Below are positions 16,952 to 24,855 of a DNA stretch of 46,632 nt, in pieces; within the stretch, counting starts at the first letter, position 1, and every line of letters begins with the position of its first letter. The stretch is taken from contig CAITVK010000034.1 in assembly GCA_903895845.1 (NCBI GenBank), forward strand, positions 1-46,632. The letters run 5' to 3'. Under the pieces are notes generated by a model that searched no databases, was not told the DNA's origin, and was given only the letters and a program-made list of their open reading frames with translations. Position numbers and translations under genes: made by a program. Origin of the DNA: an uncultured Chitinophagaceae bacterium (GTDB taxonomy: Bacteria; Bacteroidota; Bacteroidia; Chitinophagales; Chitinophagaceae).

Positions 16952-19525
16952 TTATAACTCAAACCCCTTCTCACCATCCTTTATAGCAATATGAGTTCTT
17001 CCATCTGTGTTAGCACTAAACGTCAGTTCTTGCTTTTCGCTATTACTCCATTTCACCGTCAGTTTGGTATGACTTCTGTTCCAAGATGTTTTAGGTAACT
17101 CATCACCATTGCGGTAAGGGTACAACAACACTTTATAATCAGGCGAAACGGCATCAGCAGGGATAACAAGCTTACGAATATTGCTCTCCAGACTCTTGGG
17201 TTTATTGCTGCGCCACTCCTCTATGTTTACAGTGTTGGCGTCAACCGTATTGTTAATATTCAGCACTTTCACCAACAACATCGGTTGATTGGCAGGAACA
17301 GTTCCTGTGTACTTAGCCGGCAATGAGTCTTTGTCCCAACCACTCTTTTGTTCAGGGTCGTTACCAGTAAGGATAATGTCCATCTCGTGGTCATTTACCT
17401 TGGTGGAACTTACTATTTGTATATCGTGCTCTAAGGTTAGTATCCAGTCATAATGATGCACCTGATCATCCTTAGCAATATCATCCACCACAATAGCATA
17501 CGGTTTTGAAGACCGAACCACTCCTGCTGTGCGGAATGCTTTTAATACCGGATAATTCACCTGCCGTAAGAAAGGACGCACCGCACCGGTTGGCAATATC
17601 CAATGCGGTGTTTCGCTGCGGGGAACATTCAGGTAGGCATAAGGTAGTTTCAAGTAACTGAAATGATTCACCGTATTTTGTTCCAACTCCCAACTACTAG
17701 TATTTGGCATTTCCACTTTTCCTGCACGCACATCGGCAACAGTATAATATCCTTTCTTCCGCTCCTGTTCTTTGTTGTTATAATCCCACGCATATTTAGC
17801 ATCGCCAACCGCAAAAGTGGCAAGGGGTTCATCCTTAAAGTCCACCATAGTAGCAGGCGTATGTTCATCTTGCGCTTGTTTATCAATCACAACAATACTT
17901 TGCTTAAAATTATCATAGGCACGTCCTCCCTGAATCGGACTCCAGACCCTACCTGCGCCGGCTACCATAATACAGTTTCTATCTGCAGACGGATGACCTC
18001 CATTTGCCTGACGGGTATGCAGATTCAGCATCAAAGCATCTTTTGTCCAGCTACTTCTGGTCATCATCAGCGCACGTTCGCCACAAAAGAACGTATTGCC
18101 AAGGTTCAGTTTAGAGGGGTCATTATTGTTTTTATCAAAGTCTCTTGCAAAGATGGCAAAAAACAACAACCCGTTGTAATAGCCATCCGAACGATCCGGA
18201 ACATTACTGTAATCATCTCGCATTGCTGTATGATATACCCAATCTATCTTTTTATCAGTTGGAAACATGTACTTCAATCCTAGCAAATCACAGATAGTAA
18301 ACCCTCCACCTTTCGATCGACTTCCTCCCAATAAATCATATTTCACAAAGCCATCTTGGGTGGGAATAATACTATGCGGCAAAAAACTTCTGGCATAAGC
18401 CTGCAAATAGGGATGCCCAGAAATGTCTTCGAAGCCATATAGCTTTGTACGTTTTGCAAAAGTTATGATACCATCCATACCCAACTGATTCTTGGCTTCA
18501 CCCTCAAAAGTTGCACCCGACTGAAACCAACCATAAGTCATCAGGTTATGCCAGCCCCTGTACATGCCTTTCACTTTCAAATCATTAAAACCAGGCTCAC
18601 CTTCAATAGCCAACACTTCAAACAACCAATAGGAGAAGGTAGCCCAGTTACTTCTGGAAGCCTCTGCTGTGTTGAATGTTCCATAGTTATCATGGCTCCA
18701 AGTGTTTTCGGCAAGCTCATCATGCATGGCTTTCTTCTGTTCAGTAGTCAACCAATTAAAGATGAAATCGTAAGTAAAAGCCAACTGAAACCGTCCAATA
18801 GGCTGCTCATTTGGTTTGGTAATATTCTTTGCTGCGCGAATGGAATCTCGTTTGGCGGCATCAATCTTCAAGGCAGTCATAGCAGCATTGGCTAGCTTCT
18901 TTGCCCCTGCTTTATCCTCTTCAATCAAACACCTGAAGGCTTCTAAGGAGAATACATCCCAATAAAACTCAGGGAAAGAAGTAGCAGTTCCATTGGCTAA
19001 TCCATCATAAATATCCCTTGCCAGTGTATTGTGGTTGTATGCCATCCCTTTTGCACGAGGCACACCCAATCTAAACAGCGGCACCCGTCCATGCAAACCA
19101 CCAAAATTGCCATTCCAAACATCGGGTTTTGCATAGTCTTTTGTATCATCATAGTTGCCCTTCATCATCTCCGTCCACGAAAGGATATTCTTCCAGCAGC
19201 CTTGTCCACATTGGGTTTCCTTCAGGTTCTTTCTTATCTCAGGCAAGTCATCCGGCCCAAAATAAATACGAGGATGTATGCCCGGCGCAGGCACTTGATT
19301 CACCTTGCGTACTCCCTCAAAATTAAAGGTCACCTGGCGGCTACCAAAGTCTTTAGGGTTAGCGGCACCCCAAAGCAGTACACCGGGTTTACCATTCTCA
19401 TCCCTATAGTTACTATAAGAGTCGCACGGTTTATCTGCAAAGGGAGATTGATTGTTTACATATTGACTCCTACATAAAACAGAGAGTGTAAGGGAAGCAA
19501 AGGCTAGCAAAATAGATTTATTCAT
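16952..19525 (-). CDS. Exported heparinase II/III-like protein, second paralogue
   Basis: The 857-aa protein has a signal peptide (M-N-K-S-I-L-L-A-F-A..., ending C-R-S-Q). It aligns with the 11438 lyase: P-A-P-G-I-H-P-R-I-Y-F near 85 against P-A-T-G-V-H-P-R-I-F, a shared toroid half, and a shared C-terminal β-domain (Y-K-V-L-L-Y-P-Y-R-N-G-D-E-L-P-K-T-S-W-N). The active-site region differs: where the first has S-H-D-H-S-D-R-G, this one has G-G-H-P-S-A-D-R-N at about residues 508-516, so one histidine is lost and two residues shift. It may have another substrate or weaker activity. It faces the TonB-dependent receptor tail to tail. Confidence 0.78.
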   Translation of the reverse strand: MNKSILLAFASLTLSVLCRSQYVNNQSPFADKPCDSYSNYRDENGKPGVLLWGAANPKDFGSRQVTFNFEGVRKVNQVPAPGIHPRIYFGPDDLPEIRKNLKETQCGQGCWKNILSWTEMMKGNYDDTKDYAKPDVWNGNFGGLHGRVPLFRLGVPRAKGMAYNHNTLARDIYDGLANGTATSFPEFYWDVFSLEAFRCLIEEDKAGAKKLANAAMTALKIDAAKRDSIRAAKNITKPNEQPIGRFQLAFTYDFIFNWLTTEQKKAMHDELAENTWSHDNYGTFNTAEASRSNWATFSYWLFEVLAIEGEPGFNDLKVKGMYRGWHNLMTYGWFQSGATFEGEAKNQLGMDGIITFAKRTKLYGFEDISGHPYLQAYARSFLPHSIIPTQDGFVKYDLLGGSRSKGGGFTICDLLGLKYMFPTDKKIDWVYHTAMRDDYSNVPDRSDGYYNGLLFFAIFARDFDKNNNDPSKLNLGNTFFCGERALMMTRSSWTKDALMLNLHTRQANGGHPSADRNCIMVAGAGRVWSPIQGGRAYDNFKQSIVVIDKQAQDEHTPATMVDFKDEPLATFAVGDAKYAWDYNNKEQERKKGYYTVADVRAGKVEMPNTSSWELEQNTVNHFSYLKLPYAYLNVPRSETPHWILPTGAVRPFLRQVNYPVLKAFRTAGVVRSSKPYAIVVDDIAKDDQVHHYDWILTLEHDIQIVSSTKVNDHEMDIILTGNDPEQKSGWDKDSLPAKYTGTVPANQPMLLVKVLNINNTVDANTVNIEEWRSNKPKSLESNIRKLVIPADAVSPDYKVLLYPYRNGDELPKTSWNRSHTKLTVKWSNSEKQELTFSANTDGRTHIAIKDGEKGFEL

Positions 19526-19975
19526 TCGAAAGCTTTTTAAAATGTTTTAAGACGAATGCAAAGACTTGGAGGGTTGAAGAAAGTTTAGTTATTGATTGAC
19601 CATTTGATGTGTTGGATGTTGCAGGAAAGGAGGTTAAGTGTTTACATTCTTTAAAAATATTTATACAATCACCCAACCTAACCAAATCGTACTGTTGTAT
19701 ATCATAGTACAAAAGCTTTTGTAACAAACTTTATTAACTCAATTATTAAACGTGTAAACTTTATTAAAGAAGTTGTTTAAAATTTTAAAAGAATCAATCT
19801 AAGCATTTGCATGTTCAATCTTATTCCTCCTTTACATAATTCTTCGTCAAAGTATCGATACCGAACCTTTTTTCCCTTGATGTTTCTGGCATTAGGTTCT
19901 ATTCATTTTTCCAAACAGGTCTCGTTTTATTCTTCACAGTAAAAGCCTGAATCTGCATTCAAGAATATCCCTTAC

Positions 19976-20006
19976 AGCCAACCGCCCCTTTTGCAGGGGT
20001 GTGGCT
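19976..20006. other. Isolated hairpin
   Basis: AGCCAACCGCCCCT pairs with AGGGGTGTGGCT around a short T-rich loop, with two mismatches or bulges. No gene ends here and no T run follows, so its role is unknown. Confidence 0.45.
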
Positions 20007-20139
20007 AACATCCAATTGGACACTTTACAAATCAAGTCGTTTTTTATGTTGCCTCAGTAGGTTAATCCCTGTTTATGTGCGCATTTTTAGCCTTTTTCGC
20101 TGTAGGTAGTATAGTAAAACCTATGGAAACAGCTTTTTT

Positions 20140-20345
20140 AATTGGAGAAAAAATCATTTTCTCTTTAGAAAAATTCGTTTTTTCACCAGAAAATTTGTTT
20201 TTCTCTCTCGAGAAATTCCTTTTCTCTGAAGAGCGAACCATTTTTTTGAAAGAAAAAATGATTATTTCTTCGGAAAAAACATTCCCACTGCGGAAATAAT
20301 GATTAATTCTTTAGGGAAAATGATTTTTTCTTTCGGAAAATTCAT
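20140..20345. repeat. 21-bp tandem array D, about 10 units
   Basis: A GAAAA or GAGAAA word falls at 20147, 20168, 20189, 20210, 20231, 20252 and 20273 with exact 21-bp spacing, then at 20293, 20316 and 20336. The slips at 20293 and 20316 cancel, so 20273 to 20336 is exactly 3 x 21. Each unit pairs a TTTTCTC-like half with a GAGAAAA-like half (for example ATTTTCTCTTTAGAAAAAT), an internal dyad. The plus frame is open with the heptad E-K-x-x-F-S-x. Confidence 0.9.
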
Positions 20346-20744
20346 TTCTACACACCCATAAATTGTAAAATGTAAGCTTTTAGTGAAGATGAGGCTAAGC
20401 AAAAACAGACTATCTATCGTTGTTCTGTTTCTTTCGACTTGGTAGAACTACGGGAATGAATATTCTTTGAAGATTTATTATTTGGAGAAGGGGCATTTTT
20501 ATTAAACCCTTAAATAGATGCGTAGTTTCTCTATTGGATATGTGTGTACGTATCTATTTAAAACAAACAAATTCTGTTTATACTGATAAACCCATATATT
20601 CGTTACTGAAACTGATGCGTGTAAAGGGTTTGAGAGATAAAGTATAAAATTCCTTTTTTGCTGTTTATAGTGTCAATACAAGAGTTCTGCGTCACTTTAA
20701 GCCGCAGTAATTTTAAAAAAATATTCACTGAAATAAAGACTTTA

Positions 20745-21362
20745 ATGAAAAAAGTAATCCTTTTTTTAATCCTTTTATACAGCCAAATTACTTATGGACA
20801 AGAATGGAGAGAAAAAATACATGGTGGACTTGGAATAACTTATGGGAGTTTGAACTCAATTGAAAGCATAGCTGGAGGATTTTCTGTTCCTTTGGGTTAT
20901 AATTTTATTGAAACTGAAAACTCTTCTTTTTCACTTTCTACTAATATTAAATTTGGTGCAGAAGATAAGACTGGATTAGCATTTCCTGGGTTGGTTATTC
21001 TTTCGGCAATACTTCCAAAAGGTACTGATATAAATACTCAGGGTATCAATGATTTTGCAGAATTACCTTTATTGATACATTATAATTTTGGATTAGGCTC
21101 AAGAAAGTACACCGATAAAGAAACTGGGTTTTATTTTGGTGGCGGGATGAATTATCTTTTTACAGGTTATACAGACACATCAGGTAATTCTCTGCCTACG
21201 TCTTTTTGGGGATATACGATAGATGGAGGAATCAGATTTAACAAAAAAAAAGATGGCATTTGTACAGACTTAAATTTTGGAACTACTATCTCTTTGGGAC
21301 AATCTGTCGGACAAATCAATAGACCTCAATTTTTTGAAATAACTCTATCATTTTACAGGTAG
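20745..21362 (+). CDS. Small exported β-barrel-like protein of unknown function
   Basis: The 205-aa protein has a signal peptide at residues 1-19 (M-K-K-V-I-L-F-L-I-L..., ending T-Y-G-Q). The rest alternates short hydrophobic strands with turns (G-G-L-G-I-T-Y-G-S, F-S-L-S-T-N-I-K-F-G, F-Y-F-G-G-G-M-N-Y-L-F) and ends I-T-L-S-F-Y-R, as small outer membrane barrels do. I do not recognise a named family. The frame reaches back to 20658, but the ATG at 20745 begins a clear signal peptide. The coding sequence looks more AT-rich than its neighbours and lies in a repeat- and remnant-rich stretch, so recent acquisition is possible. Confidence 0.7.
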   Translation: MKKVILFLILLYSQITYGQEWREKIHGGLGITYGSLNSIESIAGGFSVPLGYNFIETENSSFSLSTNIKFGAEDKTGLAFPGLVILSAILPKGTDINTQGINDFAELPLLIHYNFGLGSRKYTDKETGFYFGGGMNYLFTGYTDTSGNSLPTSFWGYTIDGGIRFNKKKDGICTDLNFGTTISLGQSVGQINRPQFFEITLSFYR

Positions 21363-21394
21363 AAAAGCGAACGTACAACATCAATATTGCAAAT

Positions 21395-21496
21395 ATGGCT
21401 GCTGACGGAACAAACTCAGCTTCAGCACTTTCTTTTAGCAGTAGTTTCGGCAGACCTAACACTATGGGAGAAATGGTCAAACCAGTTTCTAACTAG
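21395..21496 (+). CDS. Possible 33-aa peptide gene, or remnant
   Basis: This short frame starts M-A-A-D-G-T-N-S-A-S and ends M-V-K-P-V-S-N, rich in Ser, Ala and Gly. It stops 17 bases before a strong hairpin terminator and starts 33 bases after the outer membrane protein stop. The frame stays open upstream into the end of that gene, so it could be the tail of a broken gene. No family is recognised and no ribosome site is seen. Confidence 0.25.
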   Translation: MAADGTNSASALSFSSSFGRPNTMGEMVKPVSN

Positions 21497-21513
21497 AATA
21501 CGCTTAGATAAAC

Positions 21514-21554
21514 AAAAGTGCAGCTACTACCTAAGGGTGGGGCTGCACTTTTTA
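21514..21554 (+). terminator. Terminator after the 20745 gene
   Basis: AAAAGTGCAGC (21514-21524) pairs perfectly with GCTGCACTTTT (21542-21552), followed by T. It would end the transcript of the small outer membrane protein and the possible peptide. Confidence 0.8.
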
Positions 21555-21556
21555 GT

Positions 21557-21790
21557 TTGCCAACAGAAATATATTACTTGCGGGTGCAAACAACAGATGG
21601 CAAAGTAAGTGGCGTAGGGCAATGTTTTTAAGTTAAGGAATGACTGTCAGGTTGAGCTTGTCGAAACCGGGTAAATTAAGGTTCATTCTTTTATTAAACG
21701 TCTTCGCCAAGCTCAGGCCGACACCCCGATTTCAATCTGGTAGCATATATATAAACCCTTAACTTAAAGTAAGTGGCGTAGTAATAAGTT
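21557..21790 (+). pseudogene. Remnant resembling a T9SS C-terminal domain, interrupted
   Basis: The plus frame at 21557-21616 reads L-P-T-E-I-Y-Y-L-R-V-Q-T-T-D-G-K-V-S-G-V, much like the end of type IX secretion sorting domains (compare S-P-G-V-Y-I-A-Q-L in the intact cargo genes at 29428 and 31345). There is no start and no upstream domain. The sequence is then broken by a 148-bp hairpin. Joining across its flanking 16-bp repeat would restore a short ending, V-S-G-V-V-I-S-stop, at about 21790. This is reconstruction from one frame, so it is tentative. Confidence 0.35.
21602..21781. repeat. 148-bp inverted-repeat element flanked by 16-bp direct repeats
   Basis: AAAGTAAGTGGCGTAG occurs exactly at 21602-21617 and 21766-21781. 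Between them lies a hairpin with outer arms TTTAAGTTAAGG (21627-21638) and CCTTAACTTAAA (21757-21768), and inner arms around TGTCAGGTTGAGCTTGTCGAA (21645-21665) and its imperfect complement ending at about 21722. It has the shape of a small non-coding insertion with a target duplication. No transposase is present. The inner word resembles a dispersed repeat I recall from many bacteria. Confidence 0.7.
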
Positions 21791-21952
21791 GATTACTTTT
21801 TAGTGCCTCTTTCTCTTAGTTGGGCGTTATTATAAACAGATCACTAATAAGCAATAAGTAGTGCCTGAAAATTAAATAAGGGATGTTCTTATTTCTGTGT
21901 TTCTTTGAATCTTAGTTGCTTTGTGGCTACAGAAACTCCTATTTTTGTCCTG

Positions 21953-23002
21953 ATGCTCTCTTTTAGAAAAATATTCTTATTAATTTGTTTGACCGTGGTC
22001 GGATTGTTTGCTGTGGCTCAAACCGATTCGGGTTCTGCGGCTGCGCCAAAATCATTCAGAAGACCATTTGTAAAAAGGGACACCACCCACACCGTTCAAA
22101 GAATAGTGAGAGACACTGCTTTCACAAAAGATACCTCACAGCTTGCCAATGACTCTTTGAGACTCAAAGATTCGGTATTGCTGGCGCAGAAAAAAATAGA
22201 TTCTCTTCGATTAGATTCCATTAAAAAAAGTCAGGCTAAGTTATTGGTCAACCCAATCGATACTTCAAGTTATGGTGGAATATTCGGAGGATTGTATATT
22301 CCTATCAATTTGCCAACGGTGGCCTTGCTGGAAAAAGAACGTAACCCTCAAGGTAAAGACGAATTGTTTTATGTATTGGTAGGGTTGGTAGCCTTGATTG
22401 CTTTCACAAAAGCGGTTTTCCCTAAGTACTTTGTCAATATGTTTTCTCTCTTCTTTCAAACAACATACAGACAAAAGCAAGCGGTAGAACAACTGACCAA
22501 TAACAAGGTTTCTTCTATTCTATTAAACGTTGTATTTATTGGATGCCTGTCCACCTATGTAAGTCTCATATTAAACTACAAGGGGTTGGTTCATATCAGT
22601 TTCTGGTTATTGCTAGCCTATTCCCTCATTGCAATTACCAGTATTTATTTGTTTAAATTCATTTTCCTCAACTTTATTGGATGGATTTTTAATGCAAGTG
22701 AGGCATTGGAATCCTACACCTTTGTTGTCTTTTTAAGTAATAAAATAATTGCTATCATACTGCTGCCTTTCGTATTCCTTATTGCGTTCAACGAAGGCGA
22801 AATAGCAAGAATTTGTTTGTTGGTTACGTATGGATTACTAGGATTGGCATTGTTGTACAGATATTTTGTTGTAATGGGTACATTAAGAAATGAGTTACGC
22901 TTTCATGCCTTGCATTTTTTCCTATACCTTTGCGCCGTTGAGATATTGCCATTGTTGTTAATTTATAAAGCAGTTTTCAATTTAATAGCTTCAGAAATAT
23001 AG
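21953..23002 (+). CDS. DUF4271 family membrane protein
   Basis: The 349-aa protein has an N-terminal signal or membrane segment (about residues 5-22, ending A-V-A-Q), a charged low-complexity stretch rich in D-S-L-R-L and K repeats (about 25-90), then a domain with about six or seven hydrophobic helices (from about residue 135 to the end). That layout and the following hemD gene are typical of DUF4271 proteins in Bacteroidota. Function is unknown; the steady linkage suggests a role around heme or the envelope. The ATG at 21953 is chosen over the TTG at 21905 because the signal segment starts there. hemD begins 2-23 bases after the stop, so the pair is co-transcribed. Confidence 0.8.
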   Translation: MLSFRKIFLLICLTVVGLFAVAQTDSGSAAAPKSFRRPFVKRDTTHTVQRIVRDTAFTKDTSQLANDSLRLKDSVLLAQKKIDSLRLDSIKKSQAKLLVNPIDTSSYGGIFGGLYIPINLPTVALLEKERNPQGKDELFYVLVGLVALIAFTKAVFPKYFVNMFSLFFQTTYRQKQAVEQLTNNKVSSILLNVVFIGCLSTYVSLILNYKGLVHISFWLLLAYSLIAITSIYLFKFIFLNFIGWIFNASEALESYTFVVFLSNKIIAIILLPFVFLIAFNEGEIARICLLVTYGLLGLALLYRYFVVMGTLRNELRFHALHFFLYLCAVEILPLLLIYKAVFNLIASEI

Positions 23003-23025
23003 TTTTGCAAAACATCAAAGAAAGA

Positions 23026-23826
23026 ATGGTTACTCAAGACGAAAACACAACTGCAACTAATACATCCCCAAAGAAAATACTTATCTCGCAAGCGAGACCC
23101 GATAGCGATAAATCGCCTTACTTCGAATTGGAGCGTAAGCATAAGGTGAAATTGGTATTCTATCCCTTCATTAAGATAGAGGGCATTACCCCCAAAGAAT
23201 TTAGAAAGCAAAAGATCGACTTGACTAAATACACGTCTATTATCTTCACCAGTCGGAATGCTATCGATCATTATTTTCGGATGAACGAAGAAATGAGAAG
23301 ACCTATCGACCAAGAGATAAAGTATTTCTGTACTACCGAATCGGTTGCACTTTACTTACAGAAATTTATTCTGTATAGAAAACGTAAGATTTTCTTTGGT
23401 GCAAGTGCTAGCAACAAAAGCTTGTTCGATATCATCAAAAAACATAGAGACGGGGAGAAGTTTTTGTATGTATGTAGCGAAAACCAACAAGACAATGATA
23501 TTGTTGGTTGGCTAAAAACTAATAATTGCGATTTTAGTCTCGCATTTATGTATCGTAGTGTAAGTAATGACGTAAAGACTTTACTGGAAAAAGAAGAGTT
23601 TGACGTTATTTGTTTATTTACGCCAAGCGGTATCAGAAGTTTGTTGGACAGCTTTCCAGATTACAAGCAAAATGGAACTATTTTAGGTGCGTTTGGAGAG
23701 AATACGACAAAGGCAGTAACAGAAGCAGGGCTTAAAATAGGTATCATTGCTCCCAACCCACAAGCCCCAAGCATGGTTACAGCACTAGATAAATATTTAT
23801 CGGAAGAAGCAAAAAACAAAGCTTAA
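23026..23826 (+). CDS. hemD: Uroporphyrinogen-III synthase
   Basis: The 266-aa cytoplasmic enzyme should close hydroxymethylbilane to uroporphyrinogen III with inversion of ring D, in heme and siroheme synthesis. The two-lobe HemD fold is suggested by I-I-F-T-S-R-N-A-I-D-H-Y-F near residue 75 and I-C-L-F-T-P-S-G-I-R-S-L near 193, then G-A-F-G-E-N-T-T-K-A near 218-228. Sequence conservation in this family is low, so the DUF4271 context matters. A TTG start at 23005 is also open; the ATG at 23026 is preferred. The stop codon touches the stop of the convergent epimerase gene with no gap. Confidence 0.82.
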   Translation: MVTQDENTTATNTSPKKILISQARPDSDKSPYFELERKHKVKLVFYPFIKIEGITPKEFRKQKIDLTKYTSIIFTSRNAIDHYFRMNEEMRRPIDQEIKYFCTTESVALYLQKFILYRKRKIFFGASASNKSLFDIIKKHRDGEKFLYVCSENQQDNDIVGWLKTNNCDFSLAFMYRSVSNDVKTLLEKEEFDVICLFTPSGIRSLLDSFPDYKQNGTILGAFGENTTKAVTEAGLKIGIIAPNPQAPSMVTALDKYLSEEAKNKA

Positions 23827-24798
23827 TTACAACTTATAACGCTCTTTCAGTTCCCCACATATTCTGTTGATAGTTGTATTTATTGGAGAATATTTAAATG
23901 AAGGCAACGCTTTTAGAAGTTTCGTATTGTCAAAATATACCTTGGTTTGTGCAGTATGGGCAGTCTCCTTTGTAAGCAACGGTTTCCTCTTAGTAAATAA
24001 TTCTTTGATAGCTTCTATCCGCCACACAATAGCAGCTATCGTTTTGGTGACTTCCTTTTGCGGTGGTTTTTTATCAAATTCCTTTGCTATCTGGGTAAAT
24101 ATCTCTTTATAGCCAACATTATCTCCATTCAAAATAAAGCGTTCGCCCACAATAGGGCTATCCATTAGTGCAATCATTGCTTTCACAACATCCACAACAT
24201 CCACAAACCCGGTAACACCGTTTGTGTACCAAGGGAATTCTTTGTAAGCCGACTTAAAAATGCTAGCGCTCCCTTTATCCCAATCTGATAGGCCCAATAT
24301 AATGGTCGGATTTACAATTACTGCATTTAGTCCTTCCCCTACGCCTCGCCAAACTTCCATTTCGGCAAGATGTTTTGTTTTGGCATAAACACTTCCCCCT
24401 GCTTTCTCGTCCCAATTCATGGTCTCATCAATCAACTTATTTTCTCCAAACCTTCCTAGTGCAGCAACAGAGCTCACATGCACCAATTTCTCTATTCCCG
24501 CATCAATACAGGCATTTACAATATTGGCAGTCCCTTCTATATTGGTTTGAAAAAGCTGTTTTTTATCTTTAGGATCAAAGGAAACAATTGCTGCACAGTG
24601 ATAAACGTGCGTTACTCCTTCCAAAGCACCTTCTACATCCAAAATATCCAAGATGTCTCCTTGAACCCATTCTAAATTATTATCAAAAATGGATGGATGA
24701 TTTTGACGATACAAAGCCCTTATCTTATTCCCTTTTTGTAAAAGATAAGGTATCAAATGACTTCCCACCAAACCACTACCACCCGTTACTAATATCAC
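23827..24798 (-). CDS. NAD-dependent epimerase/dehydratase (extended SDR)
   Basis: The 323-aa protein begins with the nucleotide-binding motif V-T-G-G-S-G-L-V-G-S-H-L (residues 4-15). An Asp-containing acidic residue pattern follows (V-Q-G-D-I-L-D near 47), then the active-site Ser-Ser (V-H-V-S-S-V-A-A-L-G near 105) and Y-A-K-T-K-H-L-A-E near 137, with catalytic Tyr and Lys. It is an extended short-chain dehydrogenase acting on a nucleotide sugar, dihydroflavonol-like or sterol-like substrate; the substrate cannot be told. murA lies 57 bases upstream on the same strand and may be co-transcribed. hemD converges with zero spacing. Confidence 0.82.
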   Translation of the reverse strand: MILVTGGSGLVGSHLIPYLLQKGNKIRALYRQNHPSIFDNNLEWVQGDILDILDVEGALEGVTHVYHCAAIVSFDPKDKKQLFQTNIEGTANIVNACIDAGIEKLVHVSSVAALGRFGENKLIDETMNWDEKAGGSVYAKTKHLAEMEVWRGVGEGLNAVIVNPTIILGLSDWDKGSASIFKSAYKEFPWYTNGVTGFVDVVDVVKAMIALMDSPIVGERFILNGDNVGYKEIFTQIAKEFDKKPPQKEVTKTIAAIVWRIEAIKELFTKRKPLLTKETAHTAQTKVYFDNTKLLKALPSFKYSPINTTINRICGELKERYKL

Positions 24799-24855
24799 AA
24801 TATTGATTTAATGATTGAACGATTCATGAACCATCGCTTCTGACTTTCCTGATTA

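Larger units (their letters stand above)
19526..20744. other. Large divergent intergenic region
   Basis: About 1.2 kb without a credible gene, between the second lyase-like gene and the small outer membrane protein. It contains a hairpin (19976-20006) and 21-bp array D (20140-20345). Remaining stretches (19526-19975 and 20346-20744) are AT-rich and show no coding pattern or RNA gene that I recognise. Open frames such as 20075-20299 derive from the array. Confidence 0.6.

Noticed and set aside
11438-19525. Classical SusC/SusD polysaccharide utilization locus
   Set aside because: The receptor lacks the SusC-type N-terminal domain and there is no SusD gene.
19526-20744. RNA gene in the large intergenic region
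   Set aside because: I looked for tRNA-like cloverleaf elements and known riboswitch cores and found only array D and one hairpin at 19976-20006.
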